Notes: generated by a model not told the origin, from the letters alone. Positions 10,682-19,998 are shown, numbered from the stretch's first letter. The stretch: 64,000 nt of DNA from Niallia taxi (GCF_032818155.1 NZ_CP102589.1:3086001-3150000); one strand, 5' to 3'. Numbers and translations: made by a program.

Positions 10682-11224
10682 TTATAATGTAGCTTGGCCT
10701 GGCTTCCAGTTAACAGGACAAAGTCCACCAGTTTGAAGTGCTTGAAGAACACGCAATGTTTCATCAACGTCGCGACCAATATTGTTATGATTAATAACGG
10801 AATACATTAATTCACCTTCAGGGCTGATAATGAACAGACCACGAAGCGCGATTCCTTCCTCTTCAATCAGAACACCATATTCTCTTGATACTACATGATT
10901 TGTATCTGCTGCAAGAGGATAATTCAATTCACCTAGACCGTTTTCTTTACGATTCGTTTTAATCCATGCTAAATGTGTGTGAATGGTATCTGTAGAAACA
11001 CCAATAACCTCCGCATCAAGATCTTCAAATTCATCATAGCGGTCTGACAATGAGATAATTTCTGTTGGACAAACAGATGTGAAGTCCATTGGATAAAAGA
11101 ATAATACGGACCATTTATCGTTTTTCATATTTTCTTCCAGGCTAACTATACCAAATTCTTTATTTGGTAAAACTGCTTCCATCTCAAATTTAGGTGCTTG
11201 CTTGCCTACCATCCGTTCTGGCAT
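10682..11224 (-). CDS. ykuU: YkuU 2-Cys peroxiredoxin
   Basis: A 180-residue AhpC-type 2-Cys peroxiredoxin that reduces hydrogen peroxide and organic peroxides. The peroxidatic Cys52 sits in FTSVCPTE and the resolving Cys169 in GGLCPVNW. The Thr of the usual PXXXTXXC triad is present in PMDFTSVC. Two upstream codons (TTG at 11230) are in frame, but GGAGG at nine bases favours the ATG at 11224 and gives MPERMVGKQAP, matching B. subtilis YkuU and its 180-residue length. Its likely reducing partner YkuV follows. The divergent gene is ykuT. Confidence 0.94.
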   Translation of the reverse strand: MPERMVGKQAPKFEMEAVLPNKEFGIVSLEENMKNDKWSVLFFYPMDFTSVCPTEIISLSDRYDEFEDLDAEVIGVSTDTIHTHLAWIKTNRKENGLGELNYPLAADTNHVVSREYGVLIEEEGIALRGLFIISPEGELMYSVINHNNIGRDVDETLRVLQALQTGGLCPVNWKPGQATL

Positions 11225-11502
11225 TACCAATTACCTCCCGAAAAATGATTTAATTGAGAATACATCAAGTTAAATCCTGCATTTGTGTTATATTCCCTAT
11301 TATAGTTATTATATATTTTGTCGTCAACGCTACATAATAATAACTTCAATTAGCTAATGATTATTAATAATAATTTTATCACTATTGGGAAAAATACCTA
11401 TATTGCCAACTGAGTATCTCTTTATACGTTTATCTGTGCTATATTAGGGAATAAGTTAAAAAGCTTTTAACTCGGATTACATAAATAAAGGACGTGCAGT
11501 AA

Positions 11503-12360
11503 ATGAACAGTGTTTCTGATATTCAAAATTATTTTGAAAACTTCAATTATGCAGGCTTGCTTGTAAGTGTAGGATTAATCCTGCTAAAGCTCCTGCTGAT
11601 TTTTTGTATCTATTTTATTATAAAAAAAATTAGTGTCGTATTTATTTCAAAGCTTTTTGAGACATATACGAAAAAGCATGCCATTTCATCTGGACGTGCC
11701 TATACTTTAGAAAGTTTAACCAAAAATATTCTTTCTTATCTTCTTATTTTTATTTTGGCTGTCACGGTCCTCCAAACTTTTGGTATTGATGCTACCGCTA
11801 TCCTTGCTGGTGCTGGAATAGTTGGTCTTGCTGTCGGTTTTGGAGCACAAGGTCTTGTAAGTGATATTGTAACAGGATTTTTTCTGCTACTAGAAAAACA
11901 GCTGGATGTTGGGGACTCCATTACAACTAGCACCTTTTCAGGAACAGTTGAGCAGGTAGGACTACGAACGACACAGCTCCGCTCTGCAGATGGAACCCTT
12001 CATTTTATTCCAAACAGAGAAATTAAAACATTGAGCAACCATTCCCGCGGAGATATGCAAGCACTTGTGGATGTCATCATTTCTAATGACAATAACATCC
12101 CGCAGGTTTTGCAAACATTTCAGGAAGAGTGCGACAAAATCCGTGAGGAAAGCAATGTTATCACAGACGGTCCAAATGTGATCGGCATTCAGTCCTTTGC
12201 AAGCACAAGCCTGACCATCCGTATCGTTACAAAAACACTTAACAATGAGCAATGGGGTATCGAAAGGCTGATCCGTCAAAGAATGCAGGAAACTATTGAC
12301 GATAAAGAAATCAAGCTGCCGTCACCAGCAACTCTTGCATTGGAGAAAGGCAATAAATAG
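11503..12360 (+). CDS. ykuT: Small-conductance mechanosensitive channel (MscS family, YkuT)
   Basis: A 285-residue MscS-type channel that opens under membrane tension to release solutes on hypo-osmotic shock. Two hydrophobic N-terminal helices (about residues 18-40 and 75-95) are followed by the pore helix with the Gly/Ala-rich stretch GAGIVGLAVGFGAQGLVSD, the signature of the family. The beta domain (GTVEQVGLRTTQLRSADG) and alpha/beta C-terminal domain follow. It lies in the ykuT-ykuU-ykuV order seen in B. subtilis. GGACGTG precedes the ATG. It shares a terminator with dapL. Confidence 0.92.
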   Translation: MNSVSDIQNYFENFNYAGLLVSVGLILLKLLLIFCIYFIIKKISVVFISKLFETYTKKHAISSGRAYTLESLTKNILSYLLIFILAVTVLQTFGIDATAILAGAGIVGLAVGFGAQGLVSDIVTGFFLLLEKQLDVGDSITTSTFSGTVEQVGLRTTQLRSADGTLHFIPNREIKTLSNHSRGDMQALVDVIISNDNNIPQVLQTFQEECDKIREESNVITDGPNVIGIQSFASTSLTIRIVTKTLNNEQWGIERLIRQRMQETIDDKEIKLPSPATLALEKGNK

Positions 12361-12366
12361 ACAAAT

Positions 12367-12415
12367 AAAACCATCCTCAGTCTGTTAATGAGAGACAGGC
12401 ATGAGGATGGTTTTT
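12367..12415. terminator. Shared terminator of ykuT and dapL
   Basis: AAAACCATCCTCA pairs with TGAGGATGGTTTT around a long loop, with T-runs in both directions between convergent genes. Confidence 0.85.
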
Positions 12416-12423
12416 CTTATGAA

Positions 12424-13554
12424 TTATTTCTTATTTCCTTTAAAATGTAAATAAGAAGTAATCATATTAATAGCTGTCTCTAATGCTCCTTCATCTGGAT
12501 TCAGCTTGCTGTGATGCAGGCCATAAGGAGAATTGACACCAAGCCAAAACATAAATCCTGGAATTTCCTTTAGCATATAGCCAAAGTCTTCTCCTGTCAT
12601 CGCTTCCTTACATTCAATTAGTTCTATATTTGTTTCGCTTCGAATAAAGTCCATAAATTCTGCAGTAATCGCTTCTTCATTATAAACCTGATAATAACCA
12701 CTACCGAAATCAATTGTACACTCACATTCATATCCAGCCTCTATTCCTTTGACAAGAGCTTTTACCCTATCCTTAACCTTTGTCATAGATTCAGCTGAAA
12801 GTGTACGCATTGTTCCTTCCAATCTTGCTGTTTCTGCTATTACATTTTGAACAGTACCACCAGTTATTTTTCCAATCGTTACAACGGCACTGTCTAGAGG
12901 GTCGATATTTCTTGAAACAATGGTTTGGAGCTGGGCTACTAAATTACATGCAGCCACGACCATATCATTCGTTTGGTGCGGATAAGCAGCATGTCCACCT
13001 TTACCTTTCAGGTCGATGAATAGTTCGGACGTATTGGCAAAAAGCAGGCCAGGCTTCACTGCGATTGTCCCAACAGGATATTCAGGTGCGACATGGAGGG
13101 CTATCATAATATCTGGCTTCCATTCCTGCATGATATCACTTTTTAACATTGGCTCCGCACCGCCTGGTCCTTCTTCTGCCGGTTGGAACACAAAAAGCAT
13201 ATCATCATCAATCTGGTTTTTTACGATATTAGTTAATACACCGAGAGCAATTGTCATATGAAAATCATGACCGCAAGCATGCATTTCCTGTTCATGATTA
13301 GAGGAGAACGGCAATCCTGTCTCTTCTTTAATTGGAAGCCCGTCAATATCTGCTCGATAGCCGATAAGTCTGACAGGTTTCCTTCCAAGCACCTTAACAA
13401 AAATCCCTGTTTTCCATTGTTTTATTTCAATACGGTCACTAGGTAATGAACGAATATAGTTTAACAGATAGGCCTGTGTTTTATATTCTTGAAACCCTAG
13501 TTCAGGAATTTGGTGCAAGTCTCGTCTAATTTGTACATAATCGGTTTTTGCCAC
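12424..13554 (-). CDS. dapL: N-acetyldiaminopimelate deacetylase
   Basis: A 376-residue M20-family amidohydrolase (YkuR). It removes the acetyl group from N-acetyl-LL-diaminopimelate in the acetyl branch of lysine and peptidoglycan precursor synthesis. Metal-binding motifs are visible: [19 protein letters not shown] and ALHVAPE, and the C-terminal [11 protein letters not shown]. The start is GTG with GGAGG at eight bases. It follows dapH (acetyltransferase) on the same strand, the same pair as in B. subtilis, but a hairpin terminator lies between them. Length and sequence are typical. Confidence 0.93.
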   Translation of the reverse strand: MAKTDYVQIRRDLHQIPELGFQEYKTQAYLLNYIRSLPSDRIEIKQWKTGIFVKVLGRKPVRLIGYRADIDGLPIKEETGLPFSSNHEQEMHACGHDFHMTIALGVLTNIVKNQIDDDMLFVFQPAEEGPGGAEPMLKSDIMQEWKPDIMIALHVAPEYPVGTIAVKPGLLFANTSELFIDLKGKGGHAAYPHQTNDMVVAACNLVAQLQTIVSRNIDPLDSAVVTIGKITGGTVQNVIAETARLEGTMRTLSAESMTKVKDRVKALVKGIEAGYECECTIDFGSGYYQVYNEEAITAEFMDFIRSETNIELIECKEAMTGEDFGYMLKEIPGFMFWLGVNSPYGLHHSKLNPDEGALETAINMITSYLHFKGNKK

Positions 13555-13610
13555 CTTTTTTTCCTCCAGCTTATAGGTATTAGTTCGACTTAAAGAACCC
13601 TATTAAAAAG

Positions 13611-13640
13611 AAAAGCGCGGAAGTGAGTTCCCACGCTTTT
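13611..13640 (-). terminator. Hairpin between dapH and dapL
   Basis: On the minus strand AAAGCG-T-GGGAA pairs with TTCC-G-CGCTTT, followed by TTCTTTTTAA. It would end dapH messages before dapL, either fully or as partial termination. Confidence 0.65.
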
Positions 13641-13647
13641 GTCTGTA

Positions 13648-14358
13648 TTATAATTTACGAAGCTCTTGCATAATTTCTGTTTTAGATTTTGTCTTTTCAT
13701 CAATTTCTTTGATGATGCGTGCTGGAGCACCTGCAACCAATGTGTTTGCCGGAACATCTTCAAGCACGATTGCACCTGCCGCAACAACAGCACCTTTACC
13801 AACAGTAACACCTTCAACAACAACTGCATTTGCACCGATAAGAACATCGTCTTCCACGATAACTGGTTTAGCAGAAGGTGGCTCGATAACACCTGCAAGG
13901 ACTGCTCCTGCACCTACATGGCTGTTTTTACCAACAGTAGCTCGTCCACCAAGAATAGCACCCATATCGATCATTGTGCCTTCGCCGATGCTTGCACCGA
14001 TATTAATAACAGCACCCATCATGATAACGGCATTGTCACCAATTTCCACTTGATCACGAATAATTGCACCTGGCTCAATACGAGCTTTGATGTTCTTCAT
14101 ATCTAATAGAGGAATAGCTGAGTTTCTGCGATCATTTTCAACTACATAATCAGTGAATTTTTCTTTATTAGCTTCAATCACTTCACTAATGTCAGACCAT
14201 TCGCCAAATACAACACCAGCATCTCCGCTAACAAAAGATTGAATTTTTTCACCGAAGTTAACTTCAGATAAGCTACCTTTAACATATACCTTTACAGGTG
14301 TTGATTTTGTACTATTTGCAATAAATGAAATAATTTCATTTGCATCCATCATTTTCAT
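13648..14358 (-). CDS. dapH: 2,3,4,5-tetrahydropyridine-2,6-dicarboxylate N-acetyltransferase
   Basis: A 236-residue acetyltransferase (YkuQ). It acetylates tetrahydrodipicolinate with acetyl-CoA, the first step of the acetyl branch to meso-diaminopimelate. An N-terminal alpha domain precedes a left-handed beta-helix of hexapeptide repeats (about residues 90-210; for example [16 protein letters not shown] and [16 protein letters not shown]). The frame extends five codons upstream, but GGAGG at eight bases and the conserved N-terminus MKMMDANEI place the start at 14358. The GC-richer repeats produce long open frames on the opposite strand that are not genes. Confidence 0.95.
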   Translation of the reverse strand: MKMMDANEIISFIANSTKSTPVKVYVKGSLSEVNFGEKIQSFVSGDAGVVFGEWSDISEVIEANKEKFTDYVVENDRRNSAIPLLDMKNIKARIEPGAIIRDQVEIGDNAVIMMGAVINIGASIGEGTMIDMGAILGGRATVGKNSHVGAGAVLAGVIEPPSAKPVIVEDDVLIGANAVVVEGVTVGKGAVVAAGAIVLEDVPANTLVAGAPARIIKEIDEKTKSKTEIMQELRKL

Positions 14359-14422
14359 CTTGTTTACCTCCAATATGTATATATAACACTAAGCATTACT
14401 TTACCAAACAAAAGCATAGAAG

Positions 14423-14472
14423 ACAAGCAAAAAACAAACAATCCCCCTTGAATCTATGCTAACAATTCAAGG
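14423..14472 (-). terminator. Probable terminator of ccpC
   Basis: On the minus strand CCTTGAAT pairs with ATTCAAGG across an 11-base loop, followed by GGGATTGTTTGTTTTTTG. Confidence 0.6.
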
Positions 14473-14499
14473 CTCTAAAAACCCTATTTCTTTTGACAA

Positions 14500-15381
14500 C
14501 TATTCTCTCTGTCTCACATATTCGTCGATAATATCAAGAAATGCCTGCACTTGCTTCAGCTGAAATGCAGCCTCATAACCAATAAGCCATGTACTTCGGT
14601 AAATCGGAGTATTCCGGTCATCTTGAAGAGGGACTTGAAAGAGGTTTTCATTTGCCCCCTGAAGTGCAATGCCAGGCAAAATACTATAGCCAATTCCATT
14701 AAAGGTTAACTGCTTGCATGTTTCGATTTGATCAACATAAATGGTATTTTTAGGAGGAGCCGGAAATTGTCTGTGCCACCATTCTTGAATTTCCTCATAA
14801 TAGCTGGAATCGCTTTTAAATTGTATAAATGGTCTGTCTGTATCCATCAGCTGATTAAGGCTTGAAATCTTACTGTCCACTAAATAGAGAGGATCATCAA
14901 ACAAGTGCTTTTTAGCACCTTTCCAATCAGATCCTCCTCTGATTATTCCAAGGTGTATGCTGCCATCAGCCATTGATTTCAATATTTCACTGCTCCAGCC
15001 AGTTATTAAGGATACTTTCGCCCTTGGGTAGCTTTTAATAAATTCCTTTAGCACCCCTGGCAGCCAATTCTGACCGACAATACTGGCTGCAGCAATACTT
15101 AATGTCCCATGAACCTCGCCTCTTAATGCGTGAATCGCTTCCTTCACCTTTTCTTCGTTGCTGATCGTGTCAACTGCAAATTGTGCCACAAGCTCACCGG
15201 CTGCTGTCAATGAAAGCCCTCGTTGTGACCTGATAAACAGTTTGGTTCCCCATTCCTTCTCAATGTTCTGCAAACGCTGGGAGAGGGCTGGCTGAGATAC
15301 AAACAGTTTTTCTGCCGCTTTTCTCATATTCATTTCTTGGGCTAAAACCTTTAACAATTGCAGCTCAGATATTGTTGACAT
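14500..15381 (-). CDS. ccpC: CcpC, LysR-type citrate-responsive repressor
   Basis: A 293-residue LysR-family regulator. The N-terminal helix-turn-helix (MNMRKAAEKLFVSQPALSQR, about residues 15-35) is nearly identical to B. subtilis CcpC, as are the effector-domain stretches SIVGQNWLP and ITGWSSEILKSM. CcpC binds citrate and represses the citrate synthase and aconitase genes. A longer frame begins at 15402, but it has no ribosome site; GAGAGGT five bases before the ATG at 15381 decides the start. It lies between dapH and darB as in B. subtilis, although the flavodoxin genes ykuNOP found there are absent. Confidence 0.92.
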   Translation of the reverse strand: MSTISELQLLKVLAQEMNMRKAAEKLFVSQPALSQRLQNIEKEWGTKLFIRSQRGLSLTAAGELVAQFAVDTISNEEKVKEAIHALRGEVHGTLSIAAASIVGQNWLPGVLKEFIKSYPRAKVSLITGWSSEILKSMADGSIHLGIIRGGSDWKGAKKHLFDDPLYLVDSKISSLNQLMDTDRPFIQFKSDSSYYEEIQEWWHRQFPAPPKNTIYVDQIETCKQLTFNGIGYSILPGIALQGANENLFQVPLQDDRNTPIYRSTWLIGYEAAFQLKQVQAFLDIIDEYVRQRE

Positions 15382-15509
15382 ATAGTACCTCTCTTTGTTC
15401 ATGCAGATATTCGCTTGCGGAAAACGATTTGTAAGTCGATGGATAATGCAGATATGCCTTTAGGGGAATAACACTAGGGAAGCCTGAAGAATCGAAGCTT
15501 GCACAAAGT

Positions 15510-15944
15510 CTATATTTCCAAAAATGTATTTAGCCTTTTTAGGACAGACCTTCGAGTCAAAATACCATCAAATAATCCTTCATCATCCTCAAGGCAGATA
15601 AAAGGATTATCAGTTAACATTTCCATCATGTCTTTCAATGCAGTATTTGTATTTGCCCTAGGGACAATCGTATTCATAATAGTTTCTACTTTAATGCTAT
15701 CTAATTTTTCAAATTCAATGCGCTCTAGCCCGAGGATACTTTCCATAATAATGGGCGTGCTGAGCAAGCCATGGAGCTTATAGGAAGGATCTAGTACAGG
15801 TATGGAAGAATAGCCGCTTTTCGTCAGCACTAAAAGAGCATGCTCTAAATTATTACCAACTTGCACATGGGCAACACGTTCAGAAGGAATCATTAATTCT
15901 TTCACTGTAATGTCTAAAAATTCTCCGTTGTGTATGCTGGTCAT
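15510..15944 (-). CDS. darB: CBS-domain c-di-AMP receptor DarB
   Basis: A 144-residue protein built of two CBS domains (about residues 15-70 and 85-140). It corresponds to B. subtilis YkuL (DarB) and Listeria CbpB. These bind c-di-AMP and, when free of it, stimulate the stringent-response enzyme Rel; in B. subtilis also pyruvate carboxylase. Characteristic stretches are MIPSERVAHVQ, SGYSSIPVLD and GILTRRSVLKRLN. GAGGAG precedes the ATG. The identification is from sequence similarity and position next to ccpC. Confidence 0.9.
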   Translation of the reverse strand: MTSIHNGEFLDITVKELMIPSERVAHVQVGNNLEHALLVLTKSGYSSIPVLDPSYKLHGLLSTPIIMESILGLERIEFEKLDSIKVETIMNTIVPRANTNTALKDMMEMLTDNPFICLEDDEGLFDGILTRRSVLKRLNTFLEI

Positions 15945-16013
15945 AGCCGAAAACTCCTCAATAGTTTATTTTCTACTCCACTATCTTACCATAATTTTCG
16001 GCCATTTGCTCAT

Positions 16014-16157
16014 TTAACCCTTGCTAGTTTCAATGTTACGCTGATTGTAGCCACAATTTGGACAAGTGTAGATAACATTCTGATTAGACTGTGCTGTCAG
16101 GACATTTTCTAATGATTCCTGCTGTTGGCATTCTGGACAAGTCACTGTAATTTGCAT
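16014..16157 (-). CDS. Small zinc-ribbon protein
   Basis: A 47-residue protein with two CXXC knuckles (CPEC at residues 7-10 and CPNC at 32-35) separated by a short polar stretch, the layout of a rubredoxin-like zinc ribbon. It probably binds one zinc ion and may contact nucleic acid or protein. A GGGAG site lies ten bases before the ATG. It stands between darB and ykuJ on the same strand. I cannot assign a named family; in B. subtilis the corresponding interval holds small genes I cannot match with confidence. Confidence 0.75.
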   Translation of the reverse strand: MQITVTCPECQQQESLENVLTAQSNQNVIYTCPNCGYNQRNIETSKG

Positions 16158-16235
16158 GCGATTTCAGCTCCCTTCAAACGTACTCAGTATTAGACTGTTG
16201 CATAACTGCGCAATTATGCACGTTAATGACACAAA

Positions 16236-16264
16236 AAAGGAGCCGTAAACAACACGGCTCCTTT
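16236..16264 (-). terminator. Terminator of ykuJ
   Basis: A perfect stem, AAAGGAGCCGT/ACGGCTCCTTT, is followed on the minus strand by TTTTTTGTG. Confidence 0.9.
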
Positions 16265-16271
16265 AAAGTGA

Positions 16272-16508
16272 TTATTGAATAAGGTCAAAAATTTCAATTG
16301 TAATCATATCAATATTGTCGAATTGATATCTTTTTGGCTTTTCTTTATCGTTGTATACTTCCAACTCGTATGTTTCTGTTTTTGGATGGAATGTAACTTG
16401 GCATTTTCTTTCGCCGTTCACCTCAAAAAAACGTTGGGAAGGTTCTCCCCCTGTTGATTGTTCTTGTAAATTTTTCAAACGTGTTAATATGCCTTGAAGC
16501 TGTGACAT
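16272..16508 (-). CDS. ykuJ: YkuJ-family small protein
   Basis: A 78-residue cytosolic protein of the DUF1797/YkuJ family, function unknown. It matches B. subtilis YkuJ along its length: MSQL start, Q-RFFEVNGE, and C-terminal FDNIDMITIEIFDL. The frame is open further upstream, but AAGGAG before the ATG at 16508 and the family length decide the start. It is a single transcription unit closed by a strong terminator. Confidence 0.88.
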   Translation of the reverse strand: MSQLQGILTRLKNLQEQSTGGEPSQRFFEVNGERKCQVTFHPKTETYELEVYNDKEKPKRYQFDNIDMITIEIFDLIQ

Positions 16509-16751
16509 GCTCTCTCTCCTTTCAAACAAACCCATATACTTTATAGGTTTAACTATTAGCATGTTTCTATACACTTTCCCTTTAAATTAAAGCAAGCTTT
16601 CTTGCTTTGTGTAAATGCCAATAATAACAGAATAAAATATTGCGGGGTGTTTGTCCAAGTAAAATTGAAGAATGAGCAAATCTTTTTTTTTATGACCATA
16701 TAATATGCTATGATAAAACAATATATCAACACATAGATGGAGGCAGTTTTT

Positions 16752-16985
16752 TTGAAAAAAATCACAATGTATACACAGCCGGATTGTCCGCCATGTGAAT
16801 ATGCGAAAACATTTCTAAAGGAAAAAGGATTTGAACTGGACTTAAAGGATATCCAAAAAGATGCTCGTGCAAGAAAAGAACTTGTGCAAAAATATCAATG
16901 TTATTCTACTCCTACTTTCATCATTGGAGAAACAGTAATCGCTGGCTTTGACCATGATAAACTTCAGGAGGTTCTTGGCTTTTAA
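16752..16985 (+). CDS. Glutaredoxin-like thiol oxidoreductase
   Basis: A 77-residue glutaredoxin-fold protein of the NrdH/redoxin type, with active-site CPPC in YTQPDCPPCEYAK near the N-terminus and the conserved cis-Pro segment STPTFIIGE, then G-F-D. It likely reduces small disulfides in the cytosol, with electrons from thioredoxin reductase or low-molecular-weight thiols. An ATG at 16737 is in frame but overlaps the ribosome site TGGAGG; the TTG eight bases downstream of that site is the better start. Confidence 0.85.
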   Translation: MKKITMYTQPDCPPCEYAKTFLKEKGFELDLKDIQKDARARKELVQKYQCYSTPTFIIGETVIAGFDHDKLQEVLGF

Positions 16986-17015
16986 GAGCAAATACCGCTG
17001 CTAAGAATGTTAAAA

Positions 17016-17633
17016 TTAATATTTTACAAAAGGAGTGCTGAGAGAAATCTGAATATCAGCAAAAATCTCTTTCCCCCAATTTATATTCAGCAATGACAGC
17101 ATACCGTTTTGATGCTTGCTGTCATTTTCTTTTTCCTCTTTTAGATAATCAACTATTTCCTCATTTGTAAGCTGGCTTGATACCTTCCATTTGTCATTTG
17201 TTTTCTCTAAAAGAAGTCCTTCATAATGATCCTCATAGTATAAAGGGCCGTCCTCTGGTGCTTCAAAATATTCGTATACATAAATCTTATCTTGTTGAAT
17301 ATCTATTTCTGTTTTTTCCGAAAAATGAAAAAACGGAATATAGTATGGAGCAAAATCACTGCCGTATGTAAGGAACTTGCCATTTTCCGTCACGAGGTTA
17401 GCTTCAAGAAAACTGTCCTTATACTCATTAGAAAAATACGGTGTTAAAATAGCGTTTACTTCTTCCATTTCTCTATACCTTTCACTTAATGATACTTGGG
17501 CTTTAAATGCATCTTCCAAAAATTGCAGGACTTCTCCTCTTGTTGACAATTCTTCTTTTTCCTTAGCTAGTGATGGATGTGCAAATGCAAGGGCTAGTAC
17601 TAAAACAAAAATACTGGTCATCGTCTTTTTCAT
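17016..17633 (-). CDS. Secreted protein of unknown function (DUF3993-like)
   Basis: A 205-residue protein. A Sec signal peptide (MKKT start, hydrophobic core to about residue 18, probable cleavage after SLA near residue 23) precedes an acidic, aromatic-rich globular domain. It resembles the DUF3993 group of Bacillus exported proteins, from memory only. There is no lipobox and no recognised catalytic motif. A GGGGAG site lies before the ATG. It stands alone between the glutaredoxin gene and ykuI. Confidence 0.6.
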   Translation of the reverse strand: MKKTMTSIFVLVLALAFAHPSLAKEKEELSTRGEVLQFLEDAFKAQVSLSERYREMEEVNAILTPYFSNEYKDSFLEANLVTENGKFLTYGSDFAPYYIPFFHFSEKTEIDIQQDKIYVYEYFEAPEDGPLYYEDHYEGLLLEKTNDKWKVSSQLTNEEIVDYLKEEKENDSKHQNGMLSLLNINWGKEIFADIQISLSTPFVKY

Positions 17634-17780
17634 TTGCCGTCTCCCCTTTCTCTATGTTAATGATAACAATAATTGCTTGGCTGTATTCCTATTTTCGTTC
17701 GTAAAATTCCGAACTAGTTTGACAAAATTCTCTCTTATAAGACGTATACCCCAAAACAGGGCAATATAACGTTAAACATA

Positions 17781-17805
17781 AAAAAAGACCCTAATATAGG
17801 GTCTT
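17781..17805 (-). terminator. Terminator of ykuI
   Basis: AAGACCCTA pairs with TAGGGTCTT around a three-base loop; T-run on the minus strand. The ykuI stop codon lies at the edge of the stem. Confidence 0.8.
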
Positions 17806-19021
17806 AATTAATCAATACTTCCATTTTATCGAGGAAGTTATAGGAAAGATCGATAAAAAGAAATTCATTAGCATCAAGAGGATAGGAAAATGTCCTAACT
17901 GTTCCGCCTGTTTCAATGTCGCTGTATAAATCGGACAGGATGCCTTTTTTTTCATTTTGCATCCTGATGATATTTTCTAGGAAATACGGGCGCCAGCTCC
18001 AGTTTTTATTTACATATTCATCCTGCAGAACCCAAATGTTGTTGTCATAAAAGATATTTGCTGATTTTTGAAAGCCGTCTTCATCACATACATACATTCG
18101 AAAGGCAACATCTGTCAGCTCATTTGACAAGCACTTCAAAAGTTCTTCATAGCTGCTGTATTTACGGTACTTCTGCAATAATTCGTTTAGCTTAATTTGA
18201 AATTTTGCTGTTAACTGAAGAATAGATGTCAGCTTTTTCTTTTCATATGAGATAAATTCATGAAATTCGGCACCTAATTGGCTTTTGCGGATTGCTGGGT
18301 CAATAAAATATTCTTCCGGATGATGCAAGTAAAACCCTTGATAAAATCTACCGCCATTTTTCCAAGCAAATTGAAGCTGGTGTACCATTTCAATATTTTC
18401 AAACAAAAGGTTTGCGCCTATTTTTCTGGCAAGCATGGACAGAGAATAAAGAACATTTTGATACATATGAGAAGTAGATGTGGAACGAAGCGCTAACAGG
18501 TCGATTTTCATAATGTCTGGAGCTAATTCTCCAATTCGATCAATATAGCTGCTTTCACTTCCCATTTTATCAATAGCAATCTTGATGCCAAATGTACGAT
18601 AATAAACAAGCAAATGATCAAGATGTTGAGATTGACCAGTATAGTTCCGTTCTGATATTTCGAGTACAATCCGTTTTAAATCCATGCCCCGCTCTTCGTA
18701 CGACATAAGCATTTGCAGAAATTCCTCACCATCATCATACATAAGGAGATCAGCATCGCGATTGATGAATAGCAGGAAATCTCCCTTAACCTCTGTCGCT
18801 TTATCCAATGCCTTTGTCAATACTGCCTTGTCTACTTCATTTTTATATTCTTCTGGTATTGACTCATCTAAAAAAAACGGACCTAAGCTTTCTATCCCAT
18901 TTATCCCGTTATATCTTCCTAATACTTCATATCCAATTACTTTATGTTCATCAGCACTAAAAATAGCTTGGAAATAAGGGATGACATTTTCTAGATCTGT
19001 CAAAATATCTAATGCGTCCAT
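17804..19021 (-). CDS. ykuI: YkuI, degenerate EAL-domain c-di-GMP binding protein
   Basis: A 405-residue cytosolic protein with an N-terminal EAL domain (about residues 10-250) and a C-terminal PAS/Cache-like domain (about 285-400), as in B. subtilis YkuI. The EAL motif reads EVL (in YEVLGR), and the usual DDFGTG loop is replaced by IDKMGSESS. YkuI of B. subtilis binds c-di-GMP but is not known to hydrolyse it; the same degeneracy here suggests a receptor, not a phosphodiesterase. Conserved segments include SLGPFFLDE, YRTFGIKIA and the C-terminal NWSWRPYFLENIIRM. GGGGAGG precedes the ATG. Confidence 0.9.
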   Translation of the reverse strand: MDALDILTDLENVIPYFQAIFSADEHKVIGYEVLGRYNGINGIESLGPFFLDESIPEEYKNEVDKAVLTKALDKATEVKGDFLLFINRDADLLMYDDGEEFLQMLMSYEERGMDLKRIVLEISERNYTGQSQHLDHLLVYYRTFGIKIAIDKMGSESSYIDRIGELAPDIMKIDLLALRSTSTSHMYQNVLYSLSMLARKIGANLLFENIEMVHQLQFAWKNGGRFYQGFYLHHPEEYFIDPAIRKSQLGAEFHEFISYEKKKLTSILQLTAKFQIKLNELLQKYRKYSSYEELLKCLSNELTDVAFRMYVCDEDGFQKSANIFYDNNIWVLQDEYVNKNWSWRPYFLENIIRMQNEKKGILSDLYSDIETGGTVRTFSYPLDANEFLFIDLSYNFLDKMEVLIN

Positions 19022-19233
19022 ATTTTGATCAGCCTCCCCATAAATAATGACTAATTATACCATACAATGTGGTGCTTTTTCCCTTGAATAGGCATGTAAC
19101 AGCATATTTATTTTGAATATTTAGCCTATAATCATGATAATTCACCTTTATTGGAAATTATCTGTCCTCATAAACAACCTGAAAACTCATATCCTAATGT
19201 TTATAGGAGTCGGCAGTCGAAAGTAGGTTGCCT

Positions 19234-19962
19234 ATGAGTCATTTCAAATTGATTTTTCTGATGGTGCTTCTGATAACTTCCTTGAAGCCAGAAACTAGGT
19301 TCGATATAGCTTCCGTCGCATCCGCTGAAGGTGCTCAAGCAACGCCTGTTGCCTCTCCTCAAACGGGCAGGTCTATCAGGCTTAATGTACCATTAATTAA
19401 GCAGAATCCAGACTTAAAGTATGGATGTGAGGTCACCAGTTTGGCTATGGTGCTGCAATATGCAGGTGTAAAGGTCACAAAAATGGATTTATACAAAAAA
19501 GTAGCCAAGGATTCTGACCCTCTTATCAAAAAACATGGAGATATTATTAGCTGGGGTGACCCGGCAGTCGGGTTTGTTGGAGATATGACAGGTCGAAGAA
19601 GCGGCTATGCTGTTTTTGATCAACCAATTGAAGATTTAGTGAATCATTATTTGCCTGAAAGGGCCGTTAATTTAACGAATCTTTCTTTCTCTGCTGTTGA
19701 AAAGCATGTATCTGATGGTTTTCCTGTTGTAGTTTGGACAACTGGTGACTATAGGCTGCCAGACAGATGGGAATCTTGGGAGCATAAAGGAAGAACCATT
19801 AAAACACCACTTGACCTTCACGCTGTTGTACTAGTTGGTTACGACAAAAATTATGTTTATCTTAATGATCCACTGTCAGGAAGAAAAAATGTGAAGGTAA
19901 ATAAAGCGCGTTTTATTAAATCATGGGCAGCTTTAAAAAATCGGGCTGTCAGTTATAGATAA
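19234..19962 (+). CDS. Exported C39-like cysteine peptidase
   Basis: A 242-residue protein with an N-terminal signal segment (hydrophobic to about residue 17) and a C39_2 papain-like domain. Candidate catalytic residues are Cys in YGCEVTSLAMVLQYAG (about residue 65), His in DLHAVVLVGYD, and Asp/Asn in LNDPLSG. These proteins usually act outside the membrane, on unknown peptides or peptidoglycan cross-links. The frame could begin at a TTG at 19228; the ribosome site is weak for either start, so I take the ATG. YvpB of B. subtilis is a relative. It ends in its own terminator. Confidence 0.8.
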   Translation: MSHFKLIFLMVLLITSLKPETRFDIASVASAEGAQATPVASPQTGRSIRLNVPLIKQNPDLKYGCEVTSLAMVLQYAGVKVTKMDLYKKVAKDSDPLIKKHGDIISWGDPAVGFVGDMTGRRSGYAVFDQPIEDLVNHYLPERAVNLTNLSFSAVEKHVSDGFPVVVWTTGDYRLPDRWESWEHKGRTIKTPLDLHAVVLVGYDKNYVYLNDPLSGRKNVKVNKARFIKSWAALKNRAVSYR

Positions 19963-19965
19963 ATG

Positions 19966-19998
19966 TTGCCATCCTTGGAAATCATCCGAGGATGGCAA
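19966..19998 (+). terminator. Hairpin after the C39-like peptidase gene
   Basis: TTGCCATCCTTGG pairs with CCGAGGATGGCAA (one G-U pair), followed by a weak T-tract. Confidence 0.65.

Noticed and set aside
11330..11400. AT-rich dyads upstream of ykuU resembling Fur or PerR boxes
   Set aside because: TGATTATTAATAATAA is close to both consensus sequences but matches neither well; the region is so AT-rich that chance is likely.
13666..14106. Long open frames opposite dapH, one very Cys-rich
   Set aside because: They are shadows of the hexapeptide repeats of dapH on the minus strand; no ribosome site and no sensible protein pattern.
16737..16752. ATG start for the glutaredoxin-like gene
   Set aside because: The ATG is part of the ribosome site itself (ATGGAGG); the TTG downstream fits spacing and family length.
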